Under the pieces are notes generated by a model. The model was not told the DNA's origin and made no database searches. It worked only from the letters and a program-made list of their open reading frames with translations. The translations under genes and the position numbers were made by a program. 64,000 nucleotides of DNA from Streptomyces sp. Ru62 (GTDB lineage: Bacteria > Actinomycetota > Actinomycetes > Streptomycetales > Streptomycetaceae): assembly GCF_002920615.1 (NCBI RefSeq), contig NZ_PQSU01000012.1:124001-188000 (forward strand), given 5' to 3'. Below are positions 22,604 through 36,419 of the stretch, piece by piece (within the stretch, counting starts at the first letter, position 1; each line of letters opens with the position of its first letter).

Positions 22604-25600
22604 TTGGCCGCCTCGCGCACTGCCTCGACCGCGAATACGAACAACGGCGCCAGCACCGCCCCGCTGCGCATCTCCTTTGCAAAGATCAAGGAGCCCCTCG
22701 AGGTTCCGAACCTGCTCGCGCTGCAGACCGAGAGCTTTGACTGGCTGCTCGGCAACACCGCCTGGCAGACTCGGGTCGAGGAGGCCCTTGAGAACGGTCA
22801 GGACGTCCCCACCAAGTCCGGTCTGGAGGAGATCTTCGAGGAGATCTCCCCGATCGAGGACTTCTCCGGGTCGATGTCGCTGACGTTCCGGGACCACCGC
22901 TTCGAGCCGCCCAAGAACTCGATCGACGAGTGCAAGGAGCGCGACTTCACGTACGCCGCCCCGCTCTTCGTCACGGCCGAGTTCACCAACAACGAGACCG
23001 GCGAGATCAAGTCCCAGACCGTCTTCATGGGCGACTTCCCGCTCATGACGAACAAGGGCACTTTCGTCATCAACGGCACCGAGCGTGTCGTGGTGTCGCA
23101 GCTGGTCCGTTCCCCCGGTGTCTACTTCGACTCCAGCATCGACAAGACGTCCGACAAGGACATCTTCTCCGCCAAGATCATCCCGTCCCGGGGTGCCTGG
23201 CTGGAGATGGAGATCGACAAGCGCGACATGGTCGGTGTCCGCATCGACCGCAAGCGCAAGCAGTCGGTCACCGTGCTGCTGAAGGCGCTCGGCTGGACGA
23301 CCGAGCAGATCCTTGAGGAGTTCGGCGACTACGAGTCGATGCGCGCCACCCTGGAGAAGGACCACACCCAGGGCCAGGACGACGCGCTGCTCGACATCTA
23401 CCGCAAGCTGCGCCCGGGCGAGCCCCCCACGCGTGAGGCCGCGCAGACGCTGCTGGAGAACCTCTACTTCAACCCCAAGCGCTACGACCTCGCCAAGGTC
23501 GGCCGCTACAAGGTCAACAAGAAGCTGGGTACGGACACCCCGCTGGACGCGGGCATCCTGACCGTCGAGGACATCATCGCGACGATCAAGTACCTGGTGA
23601 AGCTGCACGCCGGCGAGACCGAGACCACCGGTGACAACGGCGAGACGGTCGTCGTCGAGACCGACGACATCGACCACTTCGGCAACCGTCGTCTGCGCAG
23701 CGTCGGCGAGCTCATCCAGAACCAGGTCCGCACGGGTCTGGCGCGTATGGAGCGTGTCGTCCGCGAGCGGATGACGACCCAGGACGTCGAGGCGATCACG
23801 CCGCAGACCCTGATCAACATCCGGCCGGTCGTCGCCTCCATCAAGGAGTTCTTCGGCACCAGCCAGCTGTCCCAGTTCATGGACCAGAACAACCCGCTGT
23901 CGGGTCTCACCCACAAGCGCCGTCTGTCGGCTCTTGGCCCGGGTGGTCTCTCCCGTGAGCGGGCCGGCTTCGAGGTCCGTGACGTGCACCCGTCGCACTA
24001 CGGCCGTATGTGCCCGATCGAGACGCCGGAAGGCCCGAACATCGGTCTGATCGGCTCGCTCGCCTCCTACGGCCGGGTCAACGCGTTCGGCTTCGTCGAG
24101 ACCCCGTACCGCAAGGTCATCGACGGCCAGGTCACCGACGAGGTCGACTACCTGACCGCCGACGAGGAGGACCGCTTCGTCATCGCGCAGGCCAACGCGC
24201 CGCTGACGAACGACCTCCGTTTCGAGGAGAGCCGCGTGCTCGTCCGCCGTCGTGGCGGCGAGGTCGACTACGTCGGCCCCGAGGACGTGGACTACATGGA
24301 CGTCTCGCCGCGCCAGATGGTGTCGGTCGCGACCGCCATGATCCCCTTCCTTGAGCACGACGACGCCAACCGTGCCCTCATGGGCGCGAACATGATGCGC
24401 CAGGCCGTTCCGCTGATTAAGTCGGAGGCCCCGCTCGTCGGCACCGGCATGGAGTACCGCTCCGCCGTCGACGCCGGCGACGTCGTCAAGGCCGAGAAGG
24501 CCGGTGTGGTCCAGGAGGTCTCCGCGGACTACATCACCACCGCCAACGACGACGGCACGTACATCACGTACCGCCTGGCCAAGTTCGCCCGCTCCAACCA
24601 GGGCACCTCGGTCAACCAGAAGGTCATCGTCAACGAGGGCGACCGTGTCGTCGAGGGCCAGGTCCTCGCCGACGGCCCGGCCACCCAGAACGGCGAGATG
24701 GCGCTCGGCAAGAACCTGCTCGTCGCGTTCATGCCGTGGGAGGGTCACAACTACGAGGACGCGATCATCCTGTCGCAGCGCCTCGTGCAGGACGACGTCC
24801 TCTCCTCGATCCACATCGAGGAGCACGAGGTCGACGCCCGTGACACCAAGCTCGGCCCCGAGGAGATCACCCGGGACATCCCGAACGTCTCCGAGGAGGT
24901 CCTCGCCGACCTGGACGAGCGCGGCATCATCCGCATCGGTGCCGAGGTCATCGCCGGTGACATCCTCGTCGGCAAGGTCACCCCGAAGGGTGAGACCGAG
25001 CTGACGCCGGAGGAGCGCCTGCTGCGCGCGATCTTCGGTGAGAAGGCCCGTGAGGTCCGTGACACCTCGCTGAAGGTGCCGCACGGCGAGACCGGCAAGG
25101 TCATCGGTGTGCGCGTCTTCGACCGCGAGGAGGGCGACGAGCTTCCCCCGGGTGTGAACCAGCTCGTGCGCGTGTACGTGGCGCAGAAGCGCAAGATCAC
25201 CGACGGTGACAAGCTCGCCGGCCGTCACGGCAACAAGGGTGTCATCTCCAAGATCCTGCCGATCGAGGACATGCCGTTCCTGGAGGACGGCACCCCGGTC
25301 GACATCATCCTCAACCCGCTGGGTGTGCCGTCCCGAATGAACCCGGGACAGGTCCTGGAGATCCACCTCGGCTGGCTCGCCAGCCGCGGCTGGGACGTCT
25401 CCGGCCTCGCGGAGGAGTGGGCCCAGCGCCTGCAGGCCATCGGCGCCGACCAGGTCGCCCCCGGCACCAACGTCGCGACCCCGGTCTTCGACGGTGCCCG
25501 CGAGGACGAGCTGGCGGGTCTGCTGCAGCACACCATCCCGAACCGGGACGGCGAGCGCATGGTGCTCCCGACCGGCAAGGCGCGGCTGTTCGACGGCCGT

Positions 25601-26089
25601 AGCGGTGAGCCGTTCCCGGACCCGATCTCGGTCGGCTACATGTACATCCTGAAGCTGCACCACCTGGTCGACGACAAGCTGCACGCCCGCTCGACCGGTC
25701 CCTACTCGATGATCACCCAGCAGCCGCTGGGTGGTAAGGCCCAGTTCGGTGGCCAGCGGTTCGGTGAGATGGAGGTGTGGGCCCTTGAGGCCTACGGCGC
25801 CGCGTACGCCCTCCAGGAGCTGCTGACCATCAAGTCCGACGACGTCACCGGCCGCGTGAAGGTCTACGAGGCCATCGTCAAGGGCGAGAACATCCCCGAG
25901 CCCGGCATCCCCGAGTCCTTCAAGGTGCTCATCAAGGAGATGCAGTCGCTCTGTCTGAACGTGGAGGTGCTGTCCAGCGACGGTATGTCCATCGAGATGC
26001 GCGACACCGACGAGGACGTCTTCCGCGCTGCGGAGGAGCTCGGCATCGACCTGTCCCGGCGCGAGCCGAGCAGCGTCGAAGAGGTCTGA
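22604..26089 (+). CDS. rpoB: DNA-directed RNA polymerase beta subunit
   Basis: This 1161-residue subunit carries the fork loops and much of the active-site cleft. The start is a rare TTG (22604) with GGAAGGAC about 7 nt upstream, giving (M)AASRTASTANTNNG, as in other Streptomyces RpoB proteins. The rifampicin region runs from about residue 418 (GTSQLSQFMDQNNPLSGLTH) to 450, with Q424, D427, S433, H437 and R440 all wild type, so target-based resistance is not expected. Other signatures are GRMCPIETPEGPNIGLIG, GDKLAGRHGNKGVISKI near residue 870 and the clamp end GGKAQFGGQRFGEMEVWALE. rpoC follows after 99 nt. Confidence 0.98.
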   Translation: MAASRTASTANTNNGASTAPLRISFAKIKEPLEVPNLLALQTESFDWLLGNTAWQTRVEEALENGQDVPTKSGLEEIFEEISPIEDFSGSMSLTFRDHRFEPPKNSIDECKERDFTYAAPLFVTAEFTNNETGEIKSQTVFMGDFPLMTNKGTFVINGTERVVVSQLVRSPGVYFDSSIDKTSDKDIFSAKIIPSRGAWLEMEIDKRDMVGVRIDRKRKQSVTVLLKALGWTTEQILEEFGDYESMRATLEKDHTQGQDDALLDIYRKLRPGEPPTREAAQTLLENLYFNPKRYDLAKVGRYKVNKKLGTDTPLDAGILTVEDIIATIKYLVKLHAGETETTGDNGETVVVETDDIDHFGNRRLRSVGELIQNQVRTGLARMERVVRERMTTQDVEAITPQTLINIRPVVASIKEFFGTSQLSQFMDQNNPLSGLTHKRRLSALGPGGLSRERAGFEVRDVHPSHYGRMCPIETPEGPNIGLIGSLASYGRVNAFGFVETPYRKVIDGQVTDEVDYLTADEEDRFVIAQANAPLTNDLRFEESRVLVRRRGGEVDYVGPEDVDYMDVSPRQMVSVATAMIPFLEHDDANRALMGANMMRQAVPLIKSEAPLVGTGMEYRSAVDAGDVVKAEKAGVVQEVSADYITTANDDGTYITYRLAKFARSNQGTSVNQKVIVNEGDRVVEGQVLADGPATQNGEMALGKNLLVAFMPWEGHNYEDAIILSQRLVQDDVLSSIHIEEHEVDARDTKLGPEEITRDIPNVSEEVLADLDERGIIRIGAEVIAGDILVGKVTPKGETELTPEERLLRAIFGEKAREVRDTSLKVPHGETGKVIGVRVFDREEGDELPPGVNQLVRVYVAQKRKITDGDKLAGRHGNKGVISKILPIEDMPFLEDGTPVDIILNPLGVPSRMNPGQVLEIHLGWLASRGWDVSGLAEEWAQRLQAIGADQVAPGTNVATPVFDGAREDELAGLLQHTIPNRDGERMVLPTGKARLFDGRSGEPFPDPISVGYMYILKLHHLVDDKLHARSTGPYSMITQQPLGGKAQFGGQRFGEMEVWALEAYGAAYALQELLTIKSDDVTGRVKVYEAIVKGENIPEPGIPESFKVLIKEMQSLCLNVEVLSSDGMSIEMRDTDEDVFRAAEELGIDLSRREPSSVEEV

Positions 26090-26097
26090 CGGGAGTC

Positions 26098-26129
26098 CGG
26101 CGGGGCCCTGACCCACAAGGGCCCCGCCG
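26098..26129 (+). other. Hairpin in the rpoB-rpoC gap
   Basis: CGGCGGGGCCC (26098-26108) pairs perfectly with 26119-26129 around a 10-nt loop. There is no T tract, so it is more likely a processing or stability element than a terminator. Confidence 0.6.
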
Positions 26130-26188
26130 ACCCCCAGGCCCCCGTTTCAGACCACAGACTTAACGACCCTGAGAGGGATTGACGCATA

Positions 26189-30088
<3,900 letters not shown>

Positions 30089-30108
30089 GCGAGCGGCTTG
30101 AACTGAGG

Positions 30109-30136
30109 GGGCGGTCACCCTGCGGGGTGACCGCCC
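30109..30136 (+). terminator. Terminator of rpoBC
   Basis: GGGCGGTCACCC (30109-30120) pairs perfectly with GGGTGACCGCCC (30125-30136) around TGCG, followed by TTCGG. It lies 20 nt after the rpoC stop. Confidence 0.88.
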
Positions 30137-30769
30137 TTCGGCGTGTCCGGGCACGATGTCCCACGCAGGTCAAGTAGCCGGCGTGAGAACGGTGTTGAGG
30201 GAATATCCGGTGGAGCCGGCCCGTGTCTTCTTCGGCCGGGCGGCCGCATCGGTCGTGCCCCCGTGGCTGGGCTGGGCTGGGCTGGGCTGGGCCGGGCCGG
30301 CAGCGCACGCGGCCCGGCCGGCCCGGCGGCGGTCGTGGTGCTCGTCTGGAGCGCTTGCACCGTCTTCCCCTGCATGGATCGCCTGCGGCCCTGGTTCGCG
30401 CTCTCAGCGGCCGTCCTGGTGGCTCTGGGGGTGCTGCTCCGGCAGTGCTCCGAGGACCCTTTGCGTTCGGGATTCCCGGACATGCGGCTGTGGACGCCCG
30501 GGGCGCTTGCCGTCGGCAGACCAGCCGTACAGGAGCGCCGCCACACCGAGCCGTCTCACGCTCGGCGGTCGGGCTGCCGGTCCTCTTGCTCAGGCTGCCG
30601 AGCGTCGATCACGTGGTGGCAGGCAGCGGTGCGCTCCTCGCGAACGGCCTGCGGAGCGTCGTACACGATCTCGATGTCGTCGCCAGGGGAGAGGCCTGGA
30701 AGTCCGTCCTGCGGCCCGGGGATGTCGGCTCTGTCAATCTCTGGCGTGTCGCAGCCCACCCCATTTGTT
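30137..30769. other. Gene-poor region between rpoC and the rpsL promoter
   Basis: About 630 nt without a gene I can support. Overlapping frames exist on both strands, but none has a recognisable family, a convincing ribosome binding site or consistent codon bias. The fragment at 30360-30500 (MDRLRPWFALSAAVLVALGV) looks like a membrane anchor and may be the remnant of a small gene. A GGCTG tandem repeat lies at 30265-30299. Confidence 0.5.
30265..30299. repeat. Pentanucleotide tandem repeat (GGCTG)5(GGCCG)2
   Basis: Seven consecutive 5-bp units: five GGCTG and then two GGCCG. The plus strand holds regularly spaced GGG runs that could form a G-quadruplex; the array could vary in length by slippage. 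Confidence 0.9.
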
Positions 30770-30798
30770 TTGACCGCAGCGAATGAGGTAGGTACGCT
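30770..30798 (+). promoter_or_regulatory. Promoter of the str operon (rpsL)
   Basis: TTGACC (30770-30775), 17 nt, TACGCT (30793-30798), with an expected start near 30805. The leader is about 188 nt and contains the hairpin at 30926-30942. Confidence 0.85.
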
Positions 30799-30925
30799 CA
30801 GACCTTGTGCCTGGGGTGTGCCCTGGCTCCTGTGCGTGCCTGCAAACCGCATGGCGAGCCGCGAGCGGCCACCGTAATCTGCGCCCTTTTCGCCTTGCGG
30901 CGGGAGTCTGGCGGATTCGACACAC

Positions 30926-30942
30926 CCGACCGCGTGGGTCGG
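30926..30942 (+). promoter_or_regulatory. Leader hairpin of rpsL, identical to that of rpsJ
   Basis: CCGACC-GCGTG-GGTCGG. The same 17 nt, with flanking CGACAC upstream, occur at 40593-40609 in the rpsJ leader. It lies 50 nt before the rpsL start codon. Confidence 0.75.
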
Positions 30943-30992
30943 CGACGTTCCAGGTTAGCTGTACCCATCGGCACACAGAAACCGGAGAAGTA

Positions 30993-31364
30993 GTGCCTAC
31001 GATCCAGCAGCTGGTCCGCAAGGGCCGGCAGGACAAGGTCGAGAAGAACAAGACGCCCGCACTTGAGGGTTCCCCTCAGCGTCGCGGCGTCTGCACGCGT
31101 GTGTTCACGACCACCCCGAAGAAGCCGAACTCGGCCCTCCGCAAGGTCGCGCGTGTGCGTCTGACCAGCGGCATCGAGGTCACCGCTTACATTCCGGGTG
31201 AGGGACACAACCTGCAGGAGCACTCCATCGTGCTCGTGCGCGGCGGCCGTGTGAAGGACCTGCCGGGTGTTCGCTACAAGATCATCCGCGGCTCGCTCGA
31301 CACCCAGGGTGTCAAGAACCGCAAGCAGGCTCGCAGCCGTTACGGCGCCAAGAAGGAGAAGTAA
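30993..31364 (+). CDS. rpsL: 30S ribosomal protein S12
   Basis: This 123-residue protein starts at GTG after GGAGAAG and reads MPTIQQLVRKGRQDKVEKNK. The decoding-centre loops are intact: TTTPKKPNSALRKVARVRL, with the lysine whose mutation gives streptomycin resistance, and the second loop VRGGRVKDLPGVRYK. No resistance-type substitution is seen. It is the first gene of the str operon, followed by rpsG after only 2 nt. Confidence 0.98.
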   Translation: MPTIQQLVRKGRQDKVEKNKTPALEGSPQRRGVCTRVFTTTPKKPNSALRKVARVRLTSGIEVTAYIPGEGHNLQEHSIVLVRGGRVKDLPGVRYKIIRGSLDTQGVKNRKQARSRYGAKKEK

Positions 31365-31366
31365 GA

Positions 31367-31837
31367 ATGCCTCGTAAGGGCCCCGCCCCGAAGCGCCCGG
31401 TCATCATCGACCCGGTCTACGGCTCTCCTCTGGTGACCTCCCTGATCAACAAGGTGCTGCTGAACGGCAAGCGCTCCACCGCCGAGCGCATCGTCTACGG
31501 CGCCATGGAGGGCCTGCGCGAGAAGACCGGCAACGACCCGGTCATCACGCTCAAGCGCGCTCTTGAGAACATCAAGCCGACCCTTGAGGTCAAGTCCCGC
31601 CGTGTCGGTGGCGCCACCTACCAGGTCCCGGTCGAGGTCAAGCCCGGCCGTGCCAACACCCTGGCGCTGCGCTGGCTGGTCGGTTACTCCCGCGCCCGTC
31701 GCGAGAAGACCATGACCGAGCGTCTCCTCAACGAGCTTCTCGACGCCTCCAACGGCCTCGGTGCGGCCGTGAAGAAGCGCGAGGACACCCACAAGATGGC
31801 CGAGTCCAACAAGGCCTTCGCGCACTACCGCTGGTAG
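31367..31837 (+). CDS. rpsG: 30S ribosomal protein S7
   Basis: This 156-residue protein starts MPRKGPAPKRPVIIDPVYGS and ends SNKAFAHYRW, with the S7 signature region KVLLNGKRSTAERIVYGAME. It nucleates assembly of the 30S head and contacts the E-site tRNA. In E. coli S7 represses its own operon; whether that holds here is unknown. It starts 2 nt after rpsL and ends 39 nt before fusA. Confidence 0.98.
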   Translation: MPRKGPAPKRPVIIDPVYGSPLVTSLINKVLLNGKRSTAERIVYGAMEGLREKTGNDPVITLKRALENIKPTLEVKSRRVGGATYQVPVEVKPGRANTLALRWLVGYSRARREKTMTERLLNELLDASNGLGAAVKKREDTHKMAESNKAFAHYRW

Positions 31838-31876
31838 TCGCTACCCACATCGAGACCGAGAGAAGACTGAAGCCTT

Positions 31877-34003
31877 ATGGCTACCACTTCACTTGACCTG
31901 GCCAGGGTCCGAAACATCGGGATCATGGCCCACATCGACGCGGGCAAGACGACCACCACCGAGCGGATCCTGTTCTACACCGGTGTGTCTTACAAGATCG
32001 GTGAGGTCCACGACGGCGCTGCCACCATGGACTGGATGGAGCAGGAGCAGGAGCGTGGCATCACGATCACCTCTGCTGCCACCACCTGTCACTGGTCGCT
32101 GGAGGACGTCGACCACACCATCAACATCATCGACACGCCGGGTCACGTCGACTTCACCGTCGAGGTGGAGCGTTCCCTGCGCGTGCTCGACGGTGCTGTC
32201 ACGGTGTTCGACGGCGTCGCCGGCGTTGAGCCCCAGTCCGAGACGGTGTGGCGTCAGGCGGACCGCTACGGCGTTCCGCGTATCTGCTTCGTCAACAAGC
32301 TCGACCGCACCGGTGCCGAGTTCCACCGCTGTGTCGACATGATCTCCGACCGTCTGGGCGCGCAGCCGCTGGTCATGCAGCTGCCGATCGGTGCCGAGGC
32401 GGACTTCAAGGGCGTCGTCGACCTGGTGAAGATGAAGGCCCTGGTCTGGTCGGCCGAGGCGACCAAGGGCGAGATGTACGACACCGTCGACATCCCCGCC
32501 ACGCACACCGAGGCCGCCGAGGAGTGGCGCGGCAAGCTGGTCGAGGCCGTCGCCGAGAACGACGAAGAGATCATGGAGCTGTACCTGGAGGGCGAGGAGC
32601 CCACCGAGGAGCAGCTGTACGCCGCGATCCGTCGTATCACCATCGCGTCCGGCAAGGGCACCGGCACCACCGTCACCCCGGTGTTCTGCGGCACCGCGTT
32701 CAAGAACAAGGGCGTCCAGCCCCTGCTCGACGCGGTCGTGCGCTACCTGCCGTCCCCGGTCGACATCGAGGCCATCGAGGGCCACGACGTCAAGGACCCG
32801 GAGACGGTCATCAAGCGCAAGCCGTCCGACGAGGAGCCCCTGTCCGCGCTGGCGTTCAAGATCATGAGCGACCCGCACCTGGGCAAGCTCACCTTCGTCC
32901 GCGTGTACTCCGGCCGCCTGGAGTCCGGCACCGCCGTGCTGAACTCCGTCAAGGGCCGCAAGGAGCGCATCGGCAAGATCTACCGCATGCACGCCAACAA
33001 GCGTGAGGAGATCGAGTCGGTGGGCGCGGGCGACATCGTCGCCGTCATGGGCCTGAAGCAGACCACCACCGGTGAGACGCTGTGCGACGAGAAGAACCCG
33101 GTGATCCTGGAGTCCATGGACTTCCCGGCGCCGGTCATCGAGGTCGCGATCGAGCCCAAGTCCAAGGGTGACCAGGAGAAGCTGGGTGTCGCCATCCAGC
33201 GTCTCGCGGAGGAGGACCCCTCCTTCCAGGTGCACACCAACGAGGAGACCGGCCAGACCGTCATCGGCGGTATGGGCGAGCTGCACCTCGAGGTGCTGGT
33301 CGACCGCATGAAGCGCGAGTTCAAGGTCGAGGCCAACGTCGGCAAGCCGCAGGTCGCGTACCGTGAGACCATTCGCCAGAAGGTCGACAAGGTCGAGTAC
33401 ACCCACAAGAAGCAGACGGGTGGCACCGGCCAGTTCGGTCGCGTCATCATCTCGATCGAGCCGATCGAGAGCGGCGACATGGCCTACGAGTTCGTGAACC
33501 AGGTCACCGGTGGCCGTATCCCGAAGGAGTACATCCCTTCGGTGGACGCCGGTGCGCAGGAGGCCATGCAGTTCGGCATCCTCGCCGGCTACGAGATGAC
33601 CGGTGTCCGGGTCATCCTGCTGGACGGTGCCTACCACGAGGTCGACTCCTCCGAGCTCGCCTTCAAGATCGCCGGTTCGCAGGCCTTCAAGGAGGCCGCG
33701 CGCAAGGCCAAGCCCGTGCTCCTTGAGCCGATGATGGCCGTCGAGGTCACCACGCCCGAGGACTACATGGGTGAGGTCATCGGCGACATCAACTCCCGCC
33801 GTGGCCAGATCCAGGCCATGGAGGAGCGGGCTGGTGCCCGCGTCGTGAAGGGCCTCGTGCCCCTGTCGGAGATGTTCGGCTACGTCGGCGACCTCCGCAG
33901 CAAGACGTCGGGTCGCGCAAGCTACTCGATGCAGTTCGACTCCTACGCCGAGGTTCCGCGGAACGTCGCCGAGGAGATCATCGCGAAGGCCAAGGGCGAG
34001 TAA
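31877..34003 (+). CDS. fusA: Elongation factor G
   Basis: This 708-residue translocase GTPase begins MATTSLDLARVRNIGIMAHI, with the P-loop AHIDAGKT at residues 18-25, switch II DTPGHVDF near 86 and NKLD near 140. Domains II-V follow, including QTGGTGQFGRVIISIEPIE in domain IV and the GYVGDLRSKTSGRASYSMQF segment in domain V. EF-G moves tRNA and mRNA after peptide transfer and works with RRF in recycling. It is the third gene of the str operon. Confidence 0.98.
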   Translation: MATTSLDLARVRNIGIMAHIDAGKTTTTERILFYTGVSYKIGEVHDGAATMDWMEQEQERGITITSAATTCHWSLEDVDHTINIIDTPGHVDFTVEVERSLRVLDGAVTVFDGVAGVEPQSETVWRQADRYGVPRICFVNKLDRTGAEFHRCVDMISDRLGAQPLVMQLPIGAEADFKGVVDLVKMKALVWSAEATKGEMYDTVDIPATHTEAAEEWRGKLVEAVAENDEEIMELYLEGEEPTEEQLYAAIRRITIASGKGTGTTVTPVFCGTAFKNKGVQPLLDAVVRYLPSPVDIEAIEGHDVKDPETVIKRKPSDEEPLSALAFKIMSDPHLGKLTFVRVYSGRLESGTAVLNSVKGRKERIGKIYRMHANKREEIESVGAGDIVAVMGLKQTTTGETLCDEKNPVILESMDFPAPVIEVAIEPKSKGDQEKLGVAIQRLAEEDPSFQVHTNEETGQTVIGGMGELHLEVLVDRMKREFKVEANVGKPQVAYRETIRQKVDKVEYTHKKQTGGTGQFGRVIISIEPIESGDMAYEFVNQVTGGRIPKEYIPSVDAGAQEAMQFGILAGYEMTGVRVILLDGAYHEVDSSELAFKIAGSQAFKEAARKAKPVLLEPMMAVEVTTPEDYMGEVIGDINSRRGQIQAMEERAGARVVKGLVPLSEMFGYVGDLRSKTSGRASYSMQFDSYAEVPRNVAEEIIAKAKGE

Positions 34004-34046
34004 CGCACCGCGTTCACACGCCGTAGGCTTGACTCCGGAGCCTCCA

Positions 34047-34080
34047 GGGGCAAACGTCCGCAATCGTGAGCGTTTGCCCC
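34047..34080 (+). other. Hairpin between fusA and tuf
   Basis: GGGGCAAACG (34047-34056) pairs perfectly with CGTTTGCCCC (34071-34080) around a 14-nt loop. It may be a partial terminator or processing site. Streptomyces tuf1 is known to have additional own transcription; TTTACA at 34093 is a possible -35 but no good -10 follows. Confidence 0.65.
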
Positions 34081-34159
34081 GGGTTCCGGGCCTTTACAGC
34101 AAAGATCACCTGGCGCCGATGAAGTAAGGCGTACAGAACCACTCCACAGGAGGACCCCA

Positions 34160-35353
<1,194 letters not shown>

Positions 35354-35417
35354 GTTCCGCTTGCTTGCGGCTTGATGGCTTGAGGGTCAGTGCCTGACCC
35401 GAAGGTCTCGACCTGCG

Positions 35418-35451
35418 AGAGGCCCGTACGACTCCGGTCGTACGGGCCTCT
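35418..35451 (+). terminator. Terminator of the str operon
   Basis: AGAGGCCCGTACGAC (35418-35432) pairs over 15 bp with 35437-35451 around TCCG, followed by TCG. It lies 65 nt after the tuf stop, and its right arm is also the start of the repeat array. Confidence 0.9.
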
Positions 35452-35538
35452 TCGTATGTCCGGCCAGGGCCTCTTCCTGTGTCCGCCAGGGACTCGTCGT
35501 CTGTCCCGCCAGGGTCTCTTCGTGTGTCCCACCCGGGA
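35448..35538. repeat. Four imperfect 22-23-bp tandem repeats after tuf
   Basis: Units start at 35448, 35471, 35493 and 35516. The shared pattern is CTCTTCGTGTGTCCCGCCAG with GG and one more base; the units differ at a few positions each. The first unit overlaps the right arm of the str terminator, and the last ends 6 nt before the -10 box of the next gene. Confidence 0.8.
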
Positions 35539-35543
35539 CCGCA

Positions 35544-35549
35544 TACGGT
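35544..35549 (+). promoter_or_regulatory. -10 box TACGGT of the anchored protein gene (leaderless)
   Basis: TACGGT is followed by 7 nt and GTG at 35557. TTCGTG at 35519-35524 may be a -35 with an over-long 19-nt spacer; it lies in the last tandem repeat. Confidence 0.5.
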
Positions 35550-35556
35550 TCTGCGG

Positions 35557-36309
35557 GTGAGGAAGAGGACCTTGATACACGCGGCGCTCCAGACGGTCGT
35601 CCCCTGGCTGGCCGTGGCGGCCGTGGTGATCGCCATGGCCTGGCAGCAGGGCCTGTTCTCCTGGGGCGCCTCGGCCGCGTCGGGCCCGGCCCGCACGATC
35701 CCGCTGCCGGGAGGCGGTTTCTCCGACGGCGGCCACTGCGGGGCCGAGGGCTACCACTACTTCCCGCTGCCCGCGTCCGCGTCCGCGCCCCCCGCGGCGG
35801 AGTCCCCGGCCCCGGTGCCCGGCCCGCGGCTCGTCCTCGGCTCCTACGGCTACGAGAAGCCGTCCCGCGCCCCCGGCCGCTTCACCATCGGCCTGCTCTT
35901 CGCACCGGGTCCCAAGGGATCGCTGGAGCTGTCGCGGGCCCTGGGCGGCGAGGGCGTCGCCGTCGAGATCGAGGGCCCGCGGGGGCTGGTCGGCGGTGCC
36001 CACGGCCTGCCCGTCACCTGGGACTCCGCCACGAAGTCGGGCACCGGTGACAGCGCCGAGGTGTCCCTGCCGCTGGAGGCACTGTGCCCCGGGCAGAACG
36101 CGAGGGACGTGGTGGAGAAGCTCCAGCCGCCGATCGACTCCTCGAACACCATCACCGGGCAGCCGGCCTACACCCTGACCGTGTCCGTGCGTGATCCGGG
36201 GATCGGGGCGCAGCGCAGGTCGATGGGACTGCCGGCGGGCGGCAACCTGCTCAGCGCGAACAATCTGGTGGCGGAGGACGGCTTCCTGCTCGCGGGCTCG
36301 GCGTACTGA
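35557..36309 (+). CDS. Membrane-anchored extracytoplasmic protein of unknown function
   Basis: This 250-residue protein starts VRKRTLIHAALQTVVPWLAV and continues AAVVIAMAWQQG: a positively charged head and one transmembrane helix to about residue 28, with no Cys lipobox or clear cleavage site. A signal anchor is therefore likely and the bulk lies outside the cell. The outer part is Pro/Ala/Ser-rich at first (ASASAPPAAESPAPVPGP), then has Gly-rich strands and a single Cys pair. No family recognised. The frame extends to 35479, but the GTG at 35557 is 7 nt after a -10 box. It is upstream of GH115, which has separate signals. Confidence 0.7.
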   Translation: MRKRTLIHAALQTVVPWLAVAAVVIAMAWQQGLFSWGASAASGPARTIPLPGGGFSDGGHCGAEGYHYFPLPASASAPPAAESPAPVPGPRLVLGSYGYEKPSRAPGRFTIGLLFAPGPKGSLELSRALGGEGVAVEIEGPRGLVGGAHGLPVTWDSATKSGTGDSAEVSLPLEALCPGQNARDVVEKLQPPIDSSNTITGQPAYTLTVSVRDPGIGAQRRSMGLPAGGNLLSANNLVAEDGFLLAGSAY

Positions 36310-36365
36310 CGGCTTCGAAACTATTCGGCGCGTACGACCCGTTCCCCCGCCCCTGCCTCCCCCCA

Positions 36366-36392
36366 CTATTTGTCATGCCGATGAGCAAATAG
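36366..36392. promoter_or_regulatory. 27-bp inverted repeat upstream of GH115 (candidate operator)
   Basis: CTATTTG (36366-36372) and CAAATAG (36386-36392) are perfect inverted arms, with inner TCAT/ATGA around GCCG. Such AT-rich arms are unusual in this GC-rich DNA. It ends 27 nt before the GH115 ATG. Confidence 0.65.
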
Positions 36393-36419
36393 GGGCCGGA
36401 GGGGCTGGAGGGGTGAGGT

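Noticed and set aside
22900..24000. Rifampicin-resistance allele of rpoB
   Set aside because: Positions Q424, D427, S433, H437 and R440 are all the sensitive type.
22493..26116. Long minus-strand reading frame (about 1200 codons) opposite rpoB
   Set aside because: It is the mirror of the rpoB codon bias in GC-rich DNA. The translation is Leu/Val/Asp/His-biased low-complexity text without any domain.
30556..30852. Minus-strand frame of 98 codons upstream of rpsL
   Set aside because: Parts look protein-like (DGLPGLSPGDDIEIVYDAPQ), but it runs over the rpsL promoter, lacks a ribosome binding site and has no family; too weak to call.
30143..30877. Plus-strand frames of 190-245 codons between rpoC and rpsL
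   Set aside because: They cross the GGCTG array and the str promoter, have no family features and compete with overlapping frames on both strands.
31100..31300. Streptomycin-resistance allele of rpsL
   Set aside because: Both conserved loops carry the wild-type lysines (TTPKKPNS and RVKDLPG).
31889..34063. Minus-strand frame opposite fusA (about 720 codons)
   Set aside because: Shadow of fusA with the same low-complexity composition.
34093..34121. Separate tuf promoter starting at TTTACA
   Set aside because: No TANNNT hexamer 16-19 nt downstream; own transcription of tuf is known in the genus but not shown by this sequence.
35448..35538. CRISPR array
   Set aside because: The 22-23-bp units are directly adjacent, without unique spacers, and imperfect; no cas genes are nearby.
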